Shown: positions 44,273 to 53,463 of the stretch, in pieces
How the letters are laid out: each line of letters starts with the position of its first letter
How positions within the stretch are numbered: position 1 is the first letter of the stretch
Assembly: GCA_028818375.1 (NCBI GenBank)
Contig: JAPPOB010000007.1
Coordinates: 632,025-696,024, forward strand
DNA: 64,000 nucleotides
From: Anaerolineaceae bacterium
Lineage (GTDB): Bacteria > Chloroflexota > Anaerolineae > Aggregatilineales > Phototrophicaceae
Direction: 5' to 3'
Position numbers and translations under genes: made by a program
The notes under the pieces: model-generated
Databases searched by the model: none
The model's input: only the letters and a program-made list of their open reading frames with translations
Told to the model about the DNA's origin: nothing

Positions 44273-45345
44273 TGCTCGACAAGCTGCGGGACGTGGAGGC
44301 GCGTTACGAGGAGCTCGGCCGCATGCTGGGCGACCCGGCCACGCTGGCCGATTACCAGCGCCTGGCGCCGCTCTCAAAGGAACGCGCCGGCCTTGAGGAG
44401 CTGGTGGAGGTGGCGCGGGCGTATCGCCACTGCGCGCAGCAGCTGGACGAGGCGCGCGCCATGCAGCAGGAGGAGACGGACGCCGAACTGCGCGCCCTCG
44501 CCGCCGAGGAGAGCGAGTCGCTGCAGGGCAGTCTGGCGGAGCTGGAGGAGCGGCTGCGCCTGCTCTTGCTGCCGAAAAACCCGCGCGACGAACGCAACGT
44601 CATCATGGAGCTGCGCGCCGGCGCGGGCGGCGAGGAGGCCGGCCTCTTCGCGGCGGACCTCTTCCGCATGTACAGCCTTTACGCCGAGGACCGGCGCTGG
44701 AAGGTCGACGTGCTGGGCCAGAACGTCACCGGCGTCGGCGGCCTGCGCAGCCTCACCTGCGAAATTCGCGGCAGGGGCGCCTACAGCCGCCTTAAGTACG
44801 AGAGCGGCGTGCACCGCGTGCAGCGCGTCCCCGAAACCGAAAGCCAGGGGCGCATCCACACCAGCACCGTCACCGTGGCCGTGCTGGCCGAAGTTGACCC
44901 GGTCGACGTCGAGCTCAACATGAACGACGTGCGCGTCGACGTCTTCCGCAGCCAGGGCGCCGGCGGCCAGTCGGTCAACACCACCGACTCGGCCGTGCGC
45001 ATGACCCACATCCCCACCGGTATCGTGGTCGAGATGCAGGACGAGCGCAGTCAGCTGCAGAACCGCGAGCGGGCGCGTCAGGTGCTGGCCGCGCGGCTCT
45101 ATGAAGTGGAGCTGGAGCGGCAGCGGCGCGAGCAGGAGGACGAACGCCGCGGCCAGATCGGCACCGGCGACCGCTCGGAGAAGATTCGCACCTACAACTA
45201 CCCGCAGAACCGCGTCACCGACCACCGCATCGGGCTCAGCAGCCACAACCTGCCGGCCGTGCTCAACGGCCGCCTGGATGAATTCATCGACGAACTGGCC
45301 ACCCGCGACCAGGCGCAGAAGCTGGCCGCGAGCGAGTTAGGCTAA
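44269..45345 (+). CDS. prfA: Peptide chain release factor 1
   Basis: The 358-residue RF1 recognises UAA and UAG and triggers peptide release. The GGQ motif is at residues 232-234 (SQGAGGQSVNTTDSAV) and the tripeptide anticodon region reads RVPETESQGRIH. The C-terminal YNYPQNRVTDHRIG is typical. ATGs at 44269 and 44272 both fit. It is coupled to the small upstream gene. Its usual partner prmC does not follow; a membrane protein gene does. Confidence 0.95.
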   Translation: MMLDKLRDVEARYEELGRMLGDPATLADYQRLAPLSKERAGLEELVEVARAYRHCAQQLDEARAMQQEETDAELRALAAEESESLQGSLAELEERLRLLLLPKNPRDERNVIMELRAGAGGEEAGLFAADLFRMYSLYAEDRRWKVDVLGQNVTGVGGLRSLTCEIRGRGAYSRLKYESGVHRVQRVPETESQGRIHTSTVTVAVLAEVDPVDVELNMNDVRVDVFRSQGAGGQSVNTTDSAVRMTHIPTGIVVEMQDERSQLQNRERARQVLAARLYEVELERQRREQEDERRGQIGTGDRSEKIRTYNYPQNRVTDHRIGLSSHNLPAVLNGRLDEFIDELATRDQAQKLAASELG

Positions 45346-45368
45346 ACTACGAGCAACAGGATACCGGG

Positions 45369-46388
45369 ATGACGAGACTCTCTTCGTTTAACGCCGGGCG
45401 GGTACTGGACATCGGACTGCTGTTCTCGCTGGCGGTCTGCCTCGGCATCGTGCTGCTGGGCTTCTGGTTGATCCGCTTTGAACTTGCCACGCCGCCCGCC
45501 GACGACGTCGGCTTCTTCTACGAATGGAAGCTGGCCGAGCCCAACTTCTGGACCCGCGCCACGCCCTGGCTGGGCTTTATGCTGCACCAGGTCGGCATCT
45601 GGCTCACCATCCGCCACGCGCGCGCCAACTACCGCAAGTACAGCGATCGCCTGCGCCCGGCCAACTGGTGGGCGCTGGGCATCAACGCCGTCTTCATCCT
45701 GCTGCATTACGCGCAGACGGCCTTCTTCTACGACGGCATCGCCCAGGACATCCCCAGCTGGACGGCGCAATACGCGGTCATCGTGATGCTGGTCTTCATC
45801 CTGGCGCTGGAGAATCGCCGCCGCGGTCTTTTCGCCGGGCGCAAGGTGAAGCTGCGCAAGGAGTTTTATCGCTGGATTGCGGACAACCACGGTTACATCT
45901 TCAGCTTCGCCGTGATTTACACCTTCTGGTTTCACCCGATGGTCAACACCTGGGGCCATCTGATCGGCTTTGCGCACGTAATCCTGGTGATGCTGCAGGG
46001 TTCGCTGATGTTCACGCGCGCGCACGTCAACCGGCGCTGGACCTTCCTGCTGGAGATTCTGGTGCTGCCGCACGCGGCGCTGGTGGCGATCAACCAGGGC
46101 GGCGGCCTGGTCTACATGTTCCTCTACGGCTTCCTCTTCCTCTTCATCGCCACGCAGATGCAGGGCCTGAACCTGAAACGCTGGCAGCGTCAGGCCTTCA
46201 CGGCCGCCTTCCTGCTCTGCGTGCTGCTGACCTACACGCTGCTGCGCGAGCCCTTCCAGGTCAACGAGGTGATCCGCATCCCGCTGATCGAGTACGGCCT
46301 GGTGTTTGTGTTCTACGGGATCTGGTGGCTGGTAGCCCGGGCGACGGGGAAGTTGAATGACACAACTGTCAGGGGCAGCCGCGCCTGA
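45369..46388 (+). CDS. Integral membrane protein of unknown function
   Basis: The 339-residue protein has about nine hydrophobic helices (for example VLDIGLLFSLAVCLGIVLLG near the N-terminus, and a run IFSFAVIYTFWFHPMVNTWG). Histidines fall in or near helices (GFMLHQVGIWL, FWFHPM, WGHLIGFAHV), which might bind heme or metal, but no family motif is clear. It follows prfA by 23 bp. The next gene is an A+T-rich insertion. Confidence 0.6.
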   Translation: MTRLSSFNAGRVLDIGLLFSLAVCLGIVLLGFWLIRFELATPPADDVGFFYEWKLAEPNFWTRATPWLGFMLHQVGIWLTIRHARANYRKYSDRLRPANWWALGINAVFILLHYAQTAFFYDGIAQDIPSWTAQYAVIVMLVFILALENRRRGLFAGRKVKLRKEFYRWIADNHGYIFSFAVIYTFWFHPMVNTWGHLIGFAHVILVMLQGSLMFTRAHVNRRWTFLLEILVLPHAALVAINQGGGLVYMFLYGFLFLFIATQMQGLNLKRWQRQAFTAAFLLCVLLTYTLLREPFQVNEVIRIPLIEYGLVFVFYGIWWLVARATGKLNDTTVRGSRA

Positions 46389-46523
46389 CGTGGCACGGCT
46401 GCCCCCGCGCGGAGGTTGGCGGGCAGCGAGTTGCTGGTGGGTAAGGCAGTTGCGGAATGCGGAAAATGGCCATACTTCCGCATCGTTTTTCGGCGGAGGA
46501 TTAGAGACGGGTTAGCAGAAAAG

Positions 46524-47843
46524 ATGATGCAAATGGATAAGAAGACGGTTTTGAAGGGGATGTGGTGGGTAAAAGGAAACGAGAGTGACAAATTCACAGG
46601 CATATTGACGTATGGTGGCGGGTATGTTCCAGTGCTAGAGATATTTCCGAAAGAATATGATAGGGACAAACAGAAAGTTCCAAATAACTCTACTATCTAT
46701 GGGGACGTGTTTGGAGATTCCAGGAAAATTCAGGCGGTCACATTATTGGAATGCAGATCAGAAAACAATCTCGGAAATATCGATGTAGGCGCTTTCATTT
46801 ATAAACAAGAGTTTGTATACGCTGGCTGTGTTGCCATTGGTATGTTGCTTGATGATGACGAGATAGCGCAAGTTCAATCACCTCAGAACATATATTTGTC
46901 ATGCCCGGGTTTGGATGAATACAGCTTGGCTCACGCGGTAGATTATGTGTGGAAGGACAACATTCCAAAGGGCAGGGCTTACCGCAACACTGATCTTGAA
47001 AGAATTGTGTATACGCCGCCAGAACCCGTCGCAATTGACATTGATATTGGAACAATCACACTTTCGCTAGGATCTTCAAGCGAAAACAGAGATATATCAT
47101 CAAGGTATCTAATTGCCATTAGTCTGGAGAATCCTACACCACAAGCTGAGGTCAACTCGCTGATTTACTTACAGTGGTTATCATTTCTGTCGGTAATGAC
47201 AGGGCGAAAAGAATTCATTGAAACCCACAGCGTTAACATAAACTCCAATCAAACAAGATCTGGTTCTTTGAGTATAGAATTGAATTACGGGCACATTGCT
47301 TACTCGACGCAACAAACAAAGTATTCCATGACGCAAGGACTCTTGCTTGGCAGAGAAGAGAATATGGAAAAGTTCGCAACTTTGTTTCCAAAGTGGCGGG
47401 AGAATTTCGCATTTGTTGAAGACTTGGCTTTCCACTATTTGCAGATGGTTGATCAGCCCACCGAAACCAACTTGCTACAGGCTATTCCTCATATTGAAAA
47501 TTATGTTCTTCAGAGATTGCTCCAAAAGAACAGGAAGGGTTTGCGTGGCATCTTAATCAAAGTCATCAACTCCATCGCAGATTATTTTTCATCCGTAGAC
47601 GTCTATCGTCGACGTTTCCCATCAGAGCGAACAGAGCATGTGGCAGAACAGTTGGCAAATTTTCGTAACAATCGCATACATCGAAGGAACACCGAAGAAT
47701 GCACGTTTTCCTCTGCAGAGGTCTATGCCTACATCGTCGTGATCTTGCGTTCGATATTTTTGATGGAAATGGAATGCTCGTATAAAGATATTGACGGTGG
47801 GTTGGGTCACTGGGATTTGTGGCGTCAAATCGATAGTGACTAA
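46524..47843 (+). CDS. ApeA-like HEPN antiphage protein
   Basis: The 439-residue protein starts KGMWWVKGNESDKFTGILTY, followed by NSTIYGDVFGDSRKIQAVTLL: the beta-rich ApeA N-terminal domain pattern (W-W-x-P/K-G, G-x-L-x-Y, I-x-G). The C-terminal helical domain contains the HEPN RNase motif R-x4-H (Arg381-His386, FRNNRIHRR). ApeA is a single-gene abortive antiphage system in which the HEPN part is thought to cleave RNA. The gene is visibly A+T-richer than the whole region and has no partner. ATG 46524 is chosen; GGAGG lies about 25 bp upstream, so the start is uncertain. Confidence 0.72.
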   Translation: MMQMDKKTVLKGMWWVKGNESDKFTGILTYGGGYVPVLEIFPKEYDRDKQKVPNNSTIYGDVFGDSRKIQAVTLLECRSENNLGNIDVGAFIYKQEFVYAGCVAIGMLLDDDEIAQVQSPQNIYLSCPGLDEYSLAHAVDYVWKDNIPKGRAYRNTDLERIVYTPPEPVAIDIDIGTITLSLGSSSENRDISSRYLIAISLENPTPQAEVNSLIYLQWLSFLSVMTGRKEFIETHSVNINSNQTRSGSLSIELNYGHIAYSTQQTKYSMTQGLLLGREENMEKFATLFPKWRENFAFVEDLAFHYLQMVDQPTETNLLQAIPHIENYVLQRLLQKNRKGLRGILIKVINSIADYFSSVDVYRRRFPSERTEHVAEQLANFRNNRIHRRNTEECTFSSAEVYAYIVVILRSIFLMEMECSYKDIDGGLGHWDLWRQIDSD

Positions 47844-47849
47844 CGGTGA

Positions 47850-48081
47850 AAATCGAGTGCTAGACTTCAGCATGAGCGAGCTGGTCGTAGGCCAGGAAGA
47901 CGATGGCCACGACTGCGCCCGCTCTTCCAGCGCGAGATTGTAGGGGCGACATATCATGTCGCCCGCCGTTCCAGGCACATTTTCGGGCGATTTGATAAAT
48001 CGCCCCTACCGACGTGGCGACGAATGAGGAACTTGTCGGTGAAAGGGATGTCGCCGTTCTCTTGAAGGGTTGCGAGCCACC
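47850..48081 (-). other. Possible remnants of a coding region, split by palindromic repeats
   Basis: On the minus strand 48081 to 48011 reads RWLATLQENGDIPFTDKFLI and 47935 to about 47861 reads GRAGAVVAIVFLAYDQLAHA followed by a stop, both with protein-like composition, separated by the repeat element at 47940-48009. No intact gene can be built. It may be debris from the site where the A+T-rich gene entered. I do not recognise the family. Confidence 0.25.
47940..48009. repeat. Paired palindromic (REP-like) repeats
   Basis: Two 26-bp units face each other. The left (47940-47965) folds through GGGCGACAT/ATGTCGCCC; the right (47984-48009) through GGGCGATTT/AAATCGCCC. The outer GTAGGGGCGA ends are identical in inverted orientation, and the central stem bases differ in a compensated way. 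The arrangement is that of a REP/BIME-type element mobilised in trans. Confidence 0.75.
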
Positions 48082-48540
48082 TCACCCCGGCGCAGGGTGA
48101 TTGGGGCCGATCCAGACCGTCTCTGACTCCTCGGCGGGGGCGATGTCCAGGTTGACCACCACGGCCTCCTGGTCGCTGCGCACGAGGATGCAGTGCAGCG
48201 GCTCCTCCGGGCTGGCGTTGATCTCCTGGTGCGGCACGTAGGGCGGCACGTAGATGAAGTCGCCCGCCTCCGCCTCGGCGACGTACTCCAGCCTGTCGCC
48301 CCAGCGCATGCGGGCGCGCCCGCTCAGCACGTAGATCACGCTCTCCAGTTCACCGTGGTGATGGGCGCCGGTTTTGGCGTCGGGCTGGATGTCGACGGTG
48401 CCTGCCCAGAGCTTGCTGGTGCCGGCCTTCGCAAAGTTGATGGCCGCGGCGCGTGTCATGCCCGGCGTCTGCGGCGTGTTGTCGTCCAGTTCGTCGCTGC
48501 GCACGATGCGCACGCCCTGTTCGCGCCAGTCGATGCTCAT
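48082..48540 (-). CDS. Single-domain cupin protein
   Basis: The 152-residue protein has cupin motif 1 GAHHHGELESVIYVLSG and motif 2 GDFIYVPPYVPHQEIN, giving the usual three histidines and one glutamate for a divalent metal. The N-terminus GVRIVRSDELDDNTPQTPGM is shared by cupins of unknown function in catabolic regions. It may bind or sense a small acid or sugar. A 34-bp gap separates it from transketolase, on the same strand. Confidence 0.84.
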   Translation of the reverse strand: MSIDWREQGVRIVRSDELDDNTPQTPGMTRAAAINFAKAGTSKLWAGTVDIQPDAKTGAHHHGELESVIYVLSGRARMRWGDRLEYVAEAEAGDFIYVPPYVPHQEINASPEEPLHCILVRSDQEAVVVNLDIAPAEESETVWIGPNHPAPG

Positions 48541-48574
48541 GATGGCCTCCCTTCGCCTCCCCGGTCGCCGGGGC

Positions 48575-50569
48575 TCAGTCGCGCGCCAGCAGACCCTTCG
48601 CCGCCGCCACGACCGCGTCGGCGGTGATGCCCAGGTGCTCGTAGACTTCCTCGAAGGGCGCGCTGGCGCCGAAGCGCTCCAGGCTGATGGCGGCGCCCCC
48701 GCTGCCGATCCAGCGGTGCCAGCCCTGGGCGACGCCGGCCTCCACGCTGACCCGCGCCGTCACGGACGAGGGCAACACCTGCTCACGGTAGGCTGCATCC
48801 TGCGCCGCGAAGCGTTCGTGGCAGGGCATGGACACCAGGCGCGTCGCCACGCCCTCGTCGCTCAGGGCGCGCCAGGCGTCGCGGGCGATATGCACTTCGC
48901 TGCCGGTCGCCAGCAGAATGACCTCGGGCGTCCCCTCGCAATCCTGCAGGACGTAGCCGCCGCGCCCGACGTCGGCGCGCAACTGCGCCGTGTCCTGATC
49001 GATGACCGGCAAGTCCTGGCGCGTGAAGATCAGGACGCAGGGGCCGGGCTGCTCCATGGCGACGGCCCAGGCGGCGACCGTTTCGTTGGCGTCGGCCGGG
49101 CGCAGCACGGTCAGGTTGGGGATGGCGCGCAGGGCCGCGAAATGCTCGATCGGCTGGTGCGTGGGGCCGTCCTCGCCGAGGCCGATGCTGTCGTGGGTGA
49201 AGATGTAGAGCGCCGGCACGCCCATCAGCGCGCCGAGTCGCATGGTCGCGCGCATGTAGTCGCTGAAGGTGAGGAAGGTGGCGCTGTAGGGTTTGGTGAT
49301 GCCGCCGTGCAGGGCGAGGCCGTTGACGATGGCGCCCATGGCGTGTTCGCGCACGCCGAAGCGCAGGTTGCGCGCGGTGGCCACGTCCGCGCCGCTGCCG
49401 GCCGCGCCGGAGATGAGCGTTTTGGTGCTGCCGGCCAGGTCGGCGTCGCCGCCGATCATGGTCGGGACCTGCTGCGCGATGGCGTTGAGCGCCTCGCCGT
49501 TGGCGTTGCGCGTGGCCATCTTTCCATCTGTGTAATGCGGCAGGTCAGCGTCCCAGCCCGGGGGCAACTCGCCGCGCTGCAACTGCTCCCATTCTGCGGC
49601 CAGGTCGGGATGCTCCCCGGCCCAGGCGCGGAACAGCGAACGCCATTCGCTTTCCTGCTGCGCGCCGCGCGGAATCGCCTCGCGGAAGTGTTCCAGGGCT
49701 TCGCCGGGGATGTAGAAGTCTTCGTCGGGCCAGCCGAGCGCCTGCTTCGTCAGGCGGACCTCGTCGGGGCCGAGTGGCGAGCCGTGGGCGTCGCTGCTGC
49801 CGGCCTTGTTGGGGCTGCCGTAGCCGATGGTGGTGTGCACAGAGATCAGCGTCGGCCGGTCCGTAACCTGCTGCGCCTCGGCCAACGCGGCGCTGACCCG
49901 GTCGGGGTCGTTGCCATACTCGACGCTGAGGGTGTGCCAGCCGATGGCCCGAAAGCGACCCGGCACGTCCTCGCGCCAGACCATGTCGGTGGGCCCGTCC
50001 AGCTGGATGTCGTTGCTGTCGTAGAGGAAGGTCAGCTTGCCGAGGCCCCAAAGCCCGGCCAGGGCGCAGGCCTCCATGCAGACGCCCTCCTGCAGGTCAC
50101 CGTCGCTGACCAGGGCCCAGGTGCGGTGGTCGACGATGTCCTGGCCCGGCCGGTTGAAGTGACCGGCGAGAAAGGCCTCGGCCAGCGCCATGCCGACGGC
50201 GTTGGCCGCGCCCTGTCCGAGCGGACCGGTGGTCGTCTCGACGCCGGCGGTGTCGCCGTATTCCGGGTGGCCTGGGGTGTGGCTGCCCCACTGGCGGAAG
50301 TTCCTGAGTTCCTCCAGCGACAGGTCGTAGCCGGTCAGGTGCAGCAGGGCGTAGAGCAGCATCGAGCCGTGCCCGGCGCTGAGCACGAAGCGGTCGCGGT
50401 TGGGCCAGCGCGGATTGCGCGGGTTGTGGCGCAGCGCTTTCGTCCAGAGCGCCCAGGCCATCGGCGCGGCGCCCATCGGCAGGCCAGGATGGCCGCTGTT
50501 GGCCCGCTGCACGGCGTCGATCGCCAGCGTCCGGATGGTGTTGATCGCCAGGGTTTGCAGGTCGTCGCT
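48575..50569 (-). CDS. tkt: Transketolase
   Basis: The 664-residue thiamin-diphosphate enzyme moves two-carbon units in the pentose-phosphate pathway. Motifs include [29 protein letters not shown], the ThDP motif [13 protein letters not shown] to NDIQLDG, and the C-terminal pyrimidine domain with [10 protein letters not shown]. The start is TTG at 50567-50569 preceded by GGGAGGG, giving [20 protein letters not shown], the usual family N-terminus; an ATG at 50611 overlaps a TATTAT element and would add 14 residues. Confidence 0.93.
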   Translation of the reverse strand, partial: SDDLQTLAINTIRTLAIDAVQRANSGHPGLPMGAAPMAWALWTKALRHNPRNPRWPNRDRFVLSAGHGSMLLYALLHLTGYDLSLEELRNFRQWGSHTPGHPEYGDTAGVETTTGPLGQGAANAVGMALAEAFLAGHFNRPGQDIVDHRTWALVSDGDLQEGVCMEACALAGLWGLGKLTFLYDSNDIQLDGPTDMVWREDVPGRFRAIGWHTLSVEYGNDPDRVSAALAEAQQVTDRPTLISVHTTIGYGSPNKAGSSDAHGSPLGPDEVRLTKQALGWPDEDFYIPGEALEHFREAIPRGAQQESEWRSLFRAWAGEHPDLAAEWEQLQRGELPPGWDADLPHYTDGKMATRNANGEALNAIAQQVPTMIGGDADLAGSTKTLISGAAGSGADVATARNLRFGVREHAMGAIVNGLALHGGITKPYSATFLTFSDYMRATMRLGALMGVPALYIFTHDSIGLGEDGPTHQPIEHFAALRAIPNLTVLRPADANETVAAWAVAMEQPGPCVLIFTRQDLPVIDQDTAQLRADVGRGGYVLQDCEGTPEVILLATGSEVHIARDAWRALSDEGVATRLVSMPCHERFAAQDAAYREQVLPSSVTARVSVEAGVAQGWHRWIGSGGAAISLERFGASAPFEEVYEHLGITADAVVAAAKGLLARD

Positions 50570-50645
50570 CAAGGGAGGCCCTCCCGCTGCGTCATCGTGA
50601 ACGGCGCCCATAATAGCGCAGAATGGGGCCCGCGCCCGCGCGCGG

Positions 50646-50674
50646 TTGAGGGTTGGCCCGCGCCGCGGCATACT
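50646..50674 (+). promoter_or_regulatory. Promoter of the nitroreductase gene
   Basis: TTGAGG (50646-50651) and CATACT (50669-50674) are separated by 17 bp and lie 36 bp upstream of the start codon, in the divergent spacer from transketolase. Moderate match to consensus. Confidence 0.45.
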
Positions 50675-50709
50675 CGGGTCGGGTTTCGCAACAGGGAGAG
50701 GACCGGGAC

Positions 50710-51345
50710 ATGGGCGACATTTCCGCTGACAAACTCCTGACCACCACACGCAGCGTGCGCAAGCGTCTGGACCTGACGCGCGCCGTGCCGCCGGAAGTCA
50801 TCGAGGCGTGCCTGCAGATCGCGATTCAGGCGCCCTCCGGCAGCAACATGCAGAAATGGCACTTCATCGTCGTGACGGATGCGGCAAAGCGGGCGCAGAT
50901 CGGCGCCTGGTACAGGGACTCCTTCCTGCAGTACGCTGACACAGGCGAGGGGGACATTCAGGAGCGGAGGCGGCACATTCGCCTGCTGGACAGCGCGCTG
51001 CACCTGGCGGAGCACATGCACGAGGTACCGGCGCTGGTGATCCCCTGTTACGAGGGGCGCGTCGAGGACGCGGGTCAGATGGCGCAGGCGGCGCACTACG
51101 GCTCGATCCTGCCGGCGGTGTGGTCCTTCATGATGGCGCTGCGGGCGCGCGGCCTCGGCTCGGCGTGGACGACGCTGCACCTGCGTTATGCTGACGAGGT
51201 GGCGGCGCTGCTGGGCATCCCGGCGGACGTGACGCAGGCGGCGCTGCTGCCGGTGGCGTATTACTCGGGCAGCGATTTCCGTCCGGCCGGCCGGCGCCCG
51301 GCGCGCGAGTTCACCTACTGGGACAGCTGGTCGGCCGCCCGCTAA
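50710..51345 (+). CDS. Nitroreductase-family FMN oxidoreductase
   Basis: The 211-residue protein has the nitroreductase fold pattern: [38 protein letters not shown] for FMN binding and [24 protein letters not shown] near the C-terminus (cited by its core [11 protein letters not shown]). It reduces nitro, quinone or enone substrates with NAD(P)H. GGGAGAGGACC precedes the ATG at 50710. Its stop abuts the trxB stop on the other strand with no gap. Confidence 0.88.
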   Translation: MGDISADKLLTTTRSVRKRLDLTRAVPPEVIEACLQIAIQAPSGSNMQKWHFIVVTDAAKRAQIGAWYRDSFLQYADTGEGDIQERRRHIRLLDSALHLAEHMHEVPALVIPCYEGRVEDAGQMAQAAHYGSILPAVWSFMMALRARGLGSAWTTLHLRYADEVAALLGIPADVTQAALLPVAYYSGSDFRPAGRRPAREFTYWDSWSAAR

Positions 51346-52299
51346 TCAGCCGTCGCCGGGGAAGTCGTCTGAATCCAGCCAGTCGATGGCCGTCAGGGCG
51401 GCGGCGCAGCCGTCCCCGGCGGCGGTGATCGCCTGGCGGAAGATCTGGTCGTGAATCTCGCCGGCGGCGAACACGCCCTCAATGTTGCTGCGGTAGCGTT
51501 GGTCGATGAGCACGTAGCCGGCCTCGTCAGTGGCCAGCTGGCCCTTGAAGACGTCGCTGTTGGGATCGTAGCCGATGAAGATGAAGACGCCGTCGACCGG
51601 GCGCTCCTGCTGCTCGCCGGACTTCAGGTTGCGGGTCACGATTTCGTGGACCGCGCCGCTGCCGTTGGCGCGGATTTCGTCGACCACGGTGTCCCAGATG
51701 AAGTGAATCTTCTCGTGGGCCATGGCGCGGGTCTGCAAAGCGACGCTGGCGCGCAACTCGTCGCGGCGGTGAATGATGTCGACCCGGTTGGCGAAGCGCG
51801 TCAGAAAGAGCGCTTCCTGCAGCGCCGAGTCGCCACCGCCGACCACGACGACGTCCTTGCCGCGGAAGAAGAATCCGTCGCAGGTGGCGCAGTAGCTGAC
51901 GCCATGGCCGACGTACTCGGCCTCGCCGGGGATGCCGAGGGCGCGGGGGTTGGCGCCGATGGTGACGATGACGGCCTGCGCCTCGAGGGTCTGGCCGCCC
52001 TGGGTCTCGATGCGGAAGGGCAGGCCCTCCGTCAACTGCGCCCGCGCCACCGAGTCGTAGACGAATTCGGCGCCGAAGCGCTCGGCCTGGGCGCGCATGG
52101 CTTCCACCAGCTCGGGGCCGGTGGTGCCATCCGGGAAGCCGGGGTAATTCTCGACCTCGTGCGTGGTGGCGATCTGCCCGCCCAGCAGGGGCCCGGTGAT
52201 GACCGTCGTCGGCAACTGCGCGCGCGCGGTGTAGAGCGCGGCGGTCAGCCCGGCGGGTCCGGAGCCGATCACGACGACGCGTTTCTTTCCTTCGTTCAT
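51346..52299 (-). CDS. trxB: Thioredoxin reductase
   Basis: The 317-residue flavoprotein reduces thioredoxin with NADPH. FAD site GSGPAGLTAALYTARA, redox disulfide Cys137-Cys140 (SYCATCDG), NADPH site VVVGGGDSALQEAL with HRRDELRAS, and a C-terminal FAAGEIHD where the family reads FAAGDV. The Glu for Asp there is minor. The start ATG at 52297-52299 gives MNEGKKRVVVIGSGPAG; an upstream in-frame ATG overlaps the anti-sigma gene. The neighbouring sigma/anti-sigma pair may control it. Confidence 0.94.
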   Translation of the reverse strand: MNEGKKRVVVIGSGPAGLTAALYTARAQLPTTVITGPLLGGQIATTHEVENYPGFPDGTTGPELVEAMRAQAERFGAEFVYDSVARAQLTEGLPFRIETQGGQTLEAQAVIVTIGANPRALGIPGEAEYVGHGVSYCATCDGFFFRGKDVVVVGGGDSALQEALFLTRFANRVDIIHRRDELRASVALQTRAMAHEKIHFIWDTVVDEIRANGSGAVHEIVTRNLKSGEQQERPVDGVFIFIGYDPNSDVFKGQLATDEAGYVLIDQRYRSNIEGVFAAGEIHDQIFRQAITAAGDGCAAALTAIDWLDSDDFPGDG

Positions 52300-52312
52300 G
52301 GTTTCCCTGTCC

Positions 52313-52567
52313 TTAAGGTTGAAAGTGAGTCTCACTAGACTGTTCTGCGCGCAAAACCGCCAGCAGGGCCTCGTATTCCTCGCGGCAGTCCGGGCAATGA
52401 GCGAGGTGAGCGGCGGCCTGCGGCAGGATGTCGTGGATATCCGCCCCGTTCAGGGCCGCTTCACCGAGCCTGGTGAAATGGCGAGCGGCCGTGGCACAGT
52501 CGATATCCCCCTCACGATGGACGGCCGCCAGGCAATCCAGGAGCCTGCGCATGCGCTCGTCGATCAT
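52313..52567 (-). CDS. Small zinc-finger anti-sigma-like protein
   Basis: The 84-residue product has the ZAS-type H-x3-C-x2-C pattern (AHLAHCPDCREEYEALL) near its C-terminus, and an upstream IDCATAARHF segment. No membrane helix follows, so it would be a soluble anti-sigma or redox sensor. It lies between the sigma factor and trxB on the same strand, a layout like SigR-RsrA-trxB redox control. The start ATG at 52565-52567 has TGGAGCG; an ATG at 52627 is the alternative. Confidence 0.7.
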   Translation of the reverse strand: MIDERMRRLLDCLAAVHREGDIDCATAARHFTRLGEAALNGADIHDILPQAAAHLAHCPDCREEYEALLAVLRAEQSSETHFQP

Positions 52568-52660
52568 TCCATGGCGCTCCACGCGTCCCGCGGGCGCAGG
52601 TCGCATCGGCTGTATTGACGTTGGCAAACTCTCATATCTTACTCATCCTGATTCAGGTTC

Positions 52661-53353
52661 TCAGGACCCCCTGGCAAACAGTTCCAGCATGTAGGCGACG
52701 TCCAGGCCCTGGCCCTCCAGCCTGGCGCGCAGCTTGCGCCGGGCGTCATGCAGCAATTTGTAGAGCGCGTTGCGGTTGCTGCCCATACGTTGCGCCACGA
52801 CCTCCAGCGGCACGCCCTGCAGCACGACGGCCTCCAGCGCCTGACGCTGGCGTGGCGTCAGGGTTTCCTGCAGGGCCCGCAGGATTCGCTCCTGCACGTC
52901 CTGGCGTTCGGCCGCCCCCTCGGGCGCGGGCACGGGGTTGTCCCCTGCGCCGGAGGGATCGAGTTGGGGCAGCAACTCGCCGTCCAGGGTGAGGTCTTCA
53001 AGGCGAAAATCGCGGTAACGGGCGCGCCGCAGGTCGCTGATGGCGACGCGCAGGGCGATGCGCGTCGCCCAGGTGGTGAAGCGGCTCTCGCCGCGGAAGC
53101 TGTCCAGCCCTTGCAGGATGCGCAGCAGGGCGTCCTGGCTGTAGTCCTCCGCCATGCGTTCCAGTTCCGCCAGCGGCCGGCCGGCGAGGTCGCTGCGGTC
53201 CCTGGTCAGATACCAGAGCAGGCCGCGCCGCAGCCGCGCCCGCAGGTCCGCGATGGCGGCTTCCTGGTCCTCTGGCGCGCCGGTCAGCGACCGCAGCCAC
53301 TCCTCGTTGCTGCGCCCTGTCGTGTCCGTCGCTGCCCTGTCCGGTATCGCCAT
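52661..53353 (-). CDS. RNA polymerase sigma-70 family (ECF-like) factor
   Basis: The 230-residue protein has region 2 (YSQDALLRILQGLDSFRGES, RFTTWATRIALRVAISDLRR) and region 4 (LTPRQRQALEAVVLQGVPLE, VVAQRMGSNRNALYKLLHDA), joined by an acidic linker. No region 1.1 or 3, so it is ECF-type. Together with the zinc-finger protein it likely forms a stress-response switch controlling genes such as trxB. A TATACT lies only 7 bp before the ATG, and the start codon is enclosed in a 7-bp inverted repeat, hinting at leaderless, structure-controlled translation. Confidence 0.88.
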   Translation of the reverse strand: MAIPDRAATDTTGRSNEEWLRSLTGAPEDQEAAIADLRARLRRGLLWYLTRDRSDLAGRPLAELERMAEDYSQDALLRILQGLDSFRGESRFTTWATRIALRVAISDLRRARYRDFRLEDLTLDGELLPQLDPSGAGDNPVPAPEGAAERQDVQERILRALQETLTPRQRQALEAVVLQGVPLEVVAQRMGSNRNALYKLLHDARRKLRARLEGQGLDVAYMLELFARGS

Positions 53354-53358
53354 ACCGG
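53341..53358 (-). promoter_or_regulatory. Inverted repeat around the sigma-factor start codon
   Basis: CCGGTAT and ATACCGG (7-bp arms, 4-bp loop) enclose the ATG at 53351-53353 in the mRNA, which could hide the start codon or serve as an operator. TATACT on the minus strand (53360-53365) lies immediately upstream. Confidence 0.45.
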
Positions 53359-53409
53359 CAGTATAGCATGGGCATTGGGAGCCCCTTCCGCAGCCCCGTG
53401 GCAGGGCAT

Positions 53410-53438
53410 TTGACCCGCGGTCATTCCCTCATTATGAT
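53410..53438 (+). promoter_or_regulatory. ftsH promoter
   Basis: TTGACC (53410-53415), a 17-bp spacer and TATGAT (53433-53438) make a near-consensus promoter. Transcription would begin near 53445, so the in-frame ATGs at 53434 and 53437 cannot be used and the GTG at 53464 becomes the likely start. Confidence 0.65.
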
Positions 53439-53463
53439 GAAGGCAGTGACGGTGGAGACCAAC

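Noticed and set aside
48374-50740. 788-codon open frame on the plus strand
   Set aside because: Antisense to transketolase and the cupin, both of which have complete catalytic motifs.
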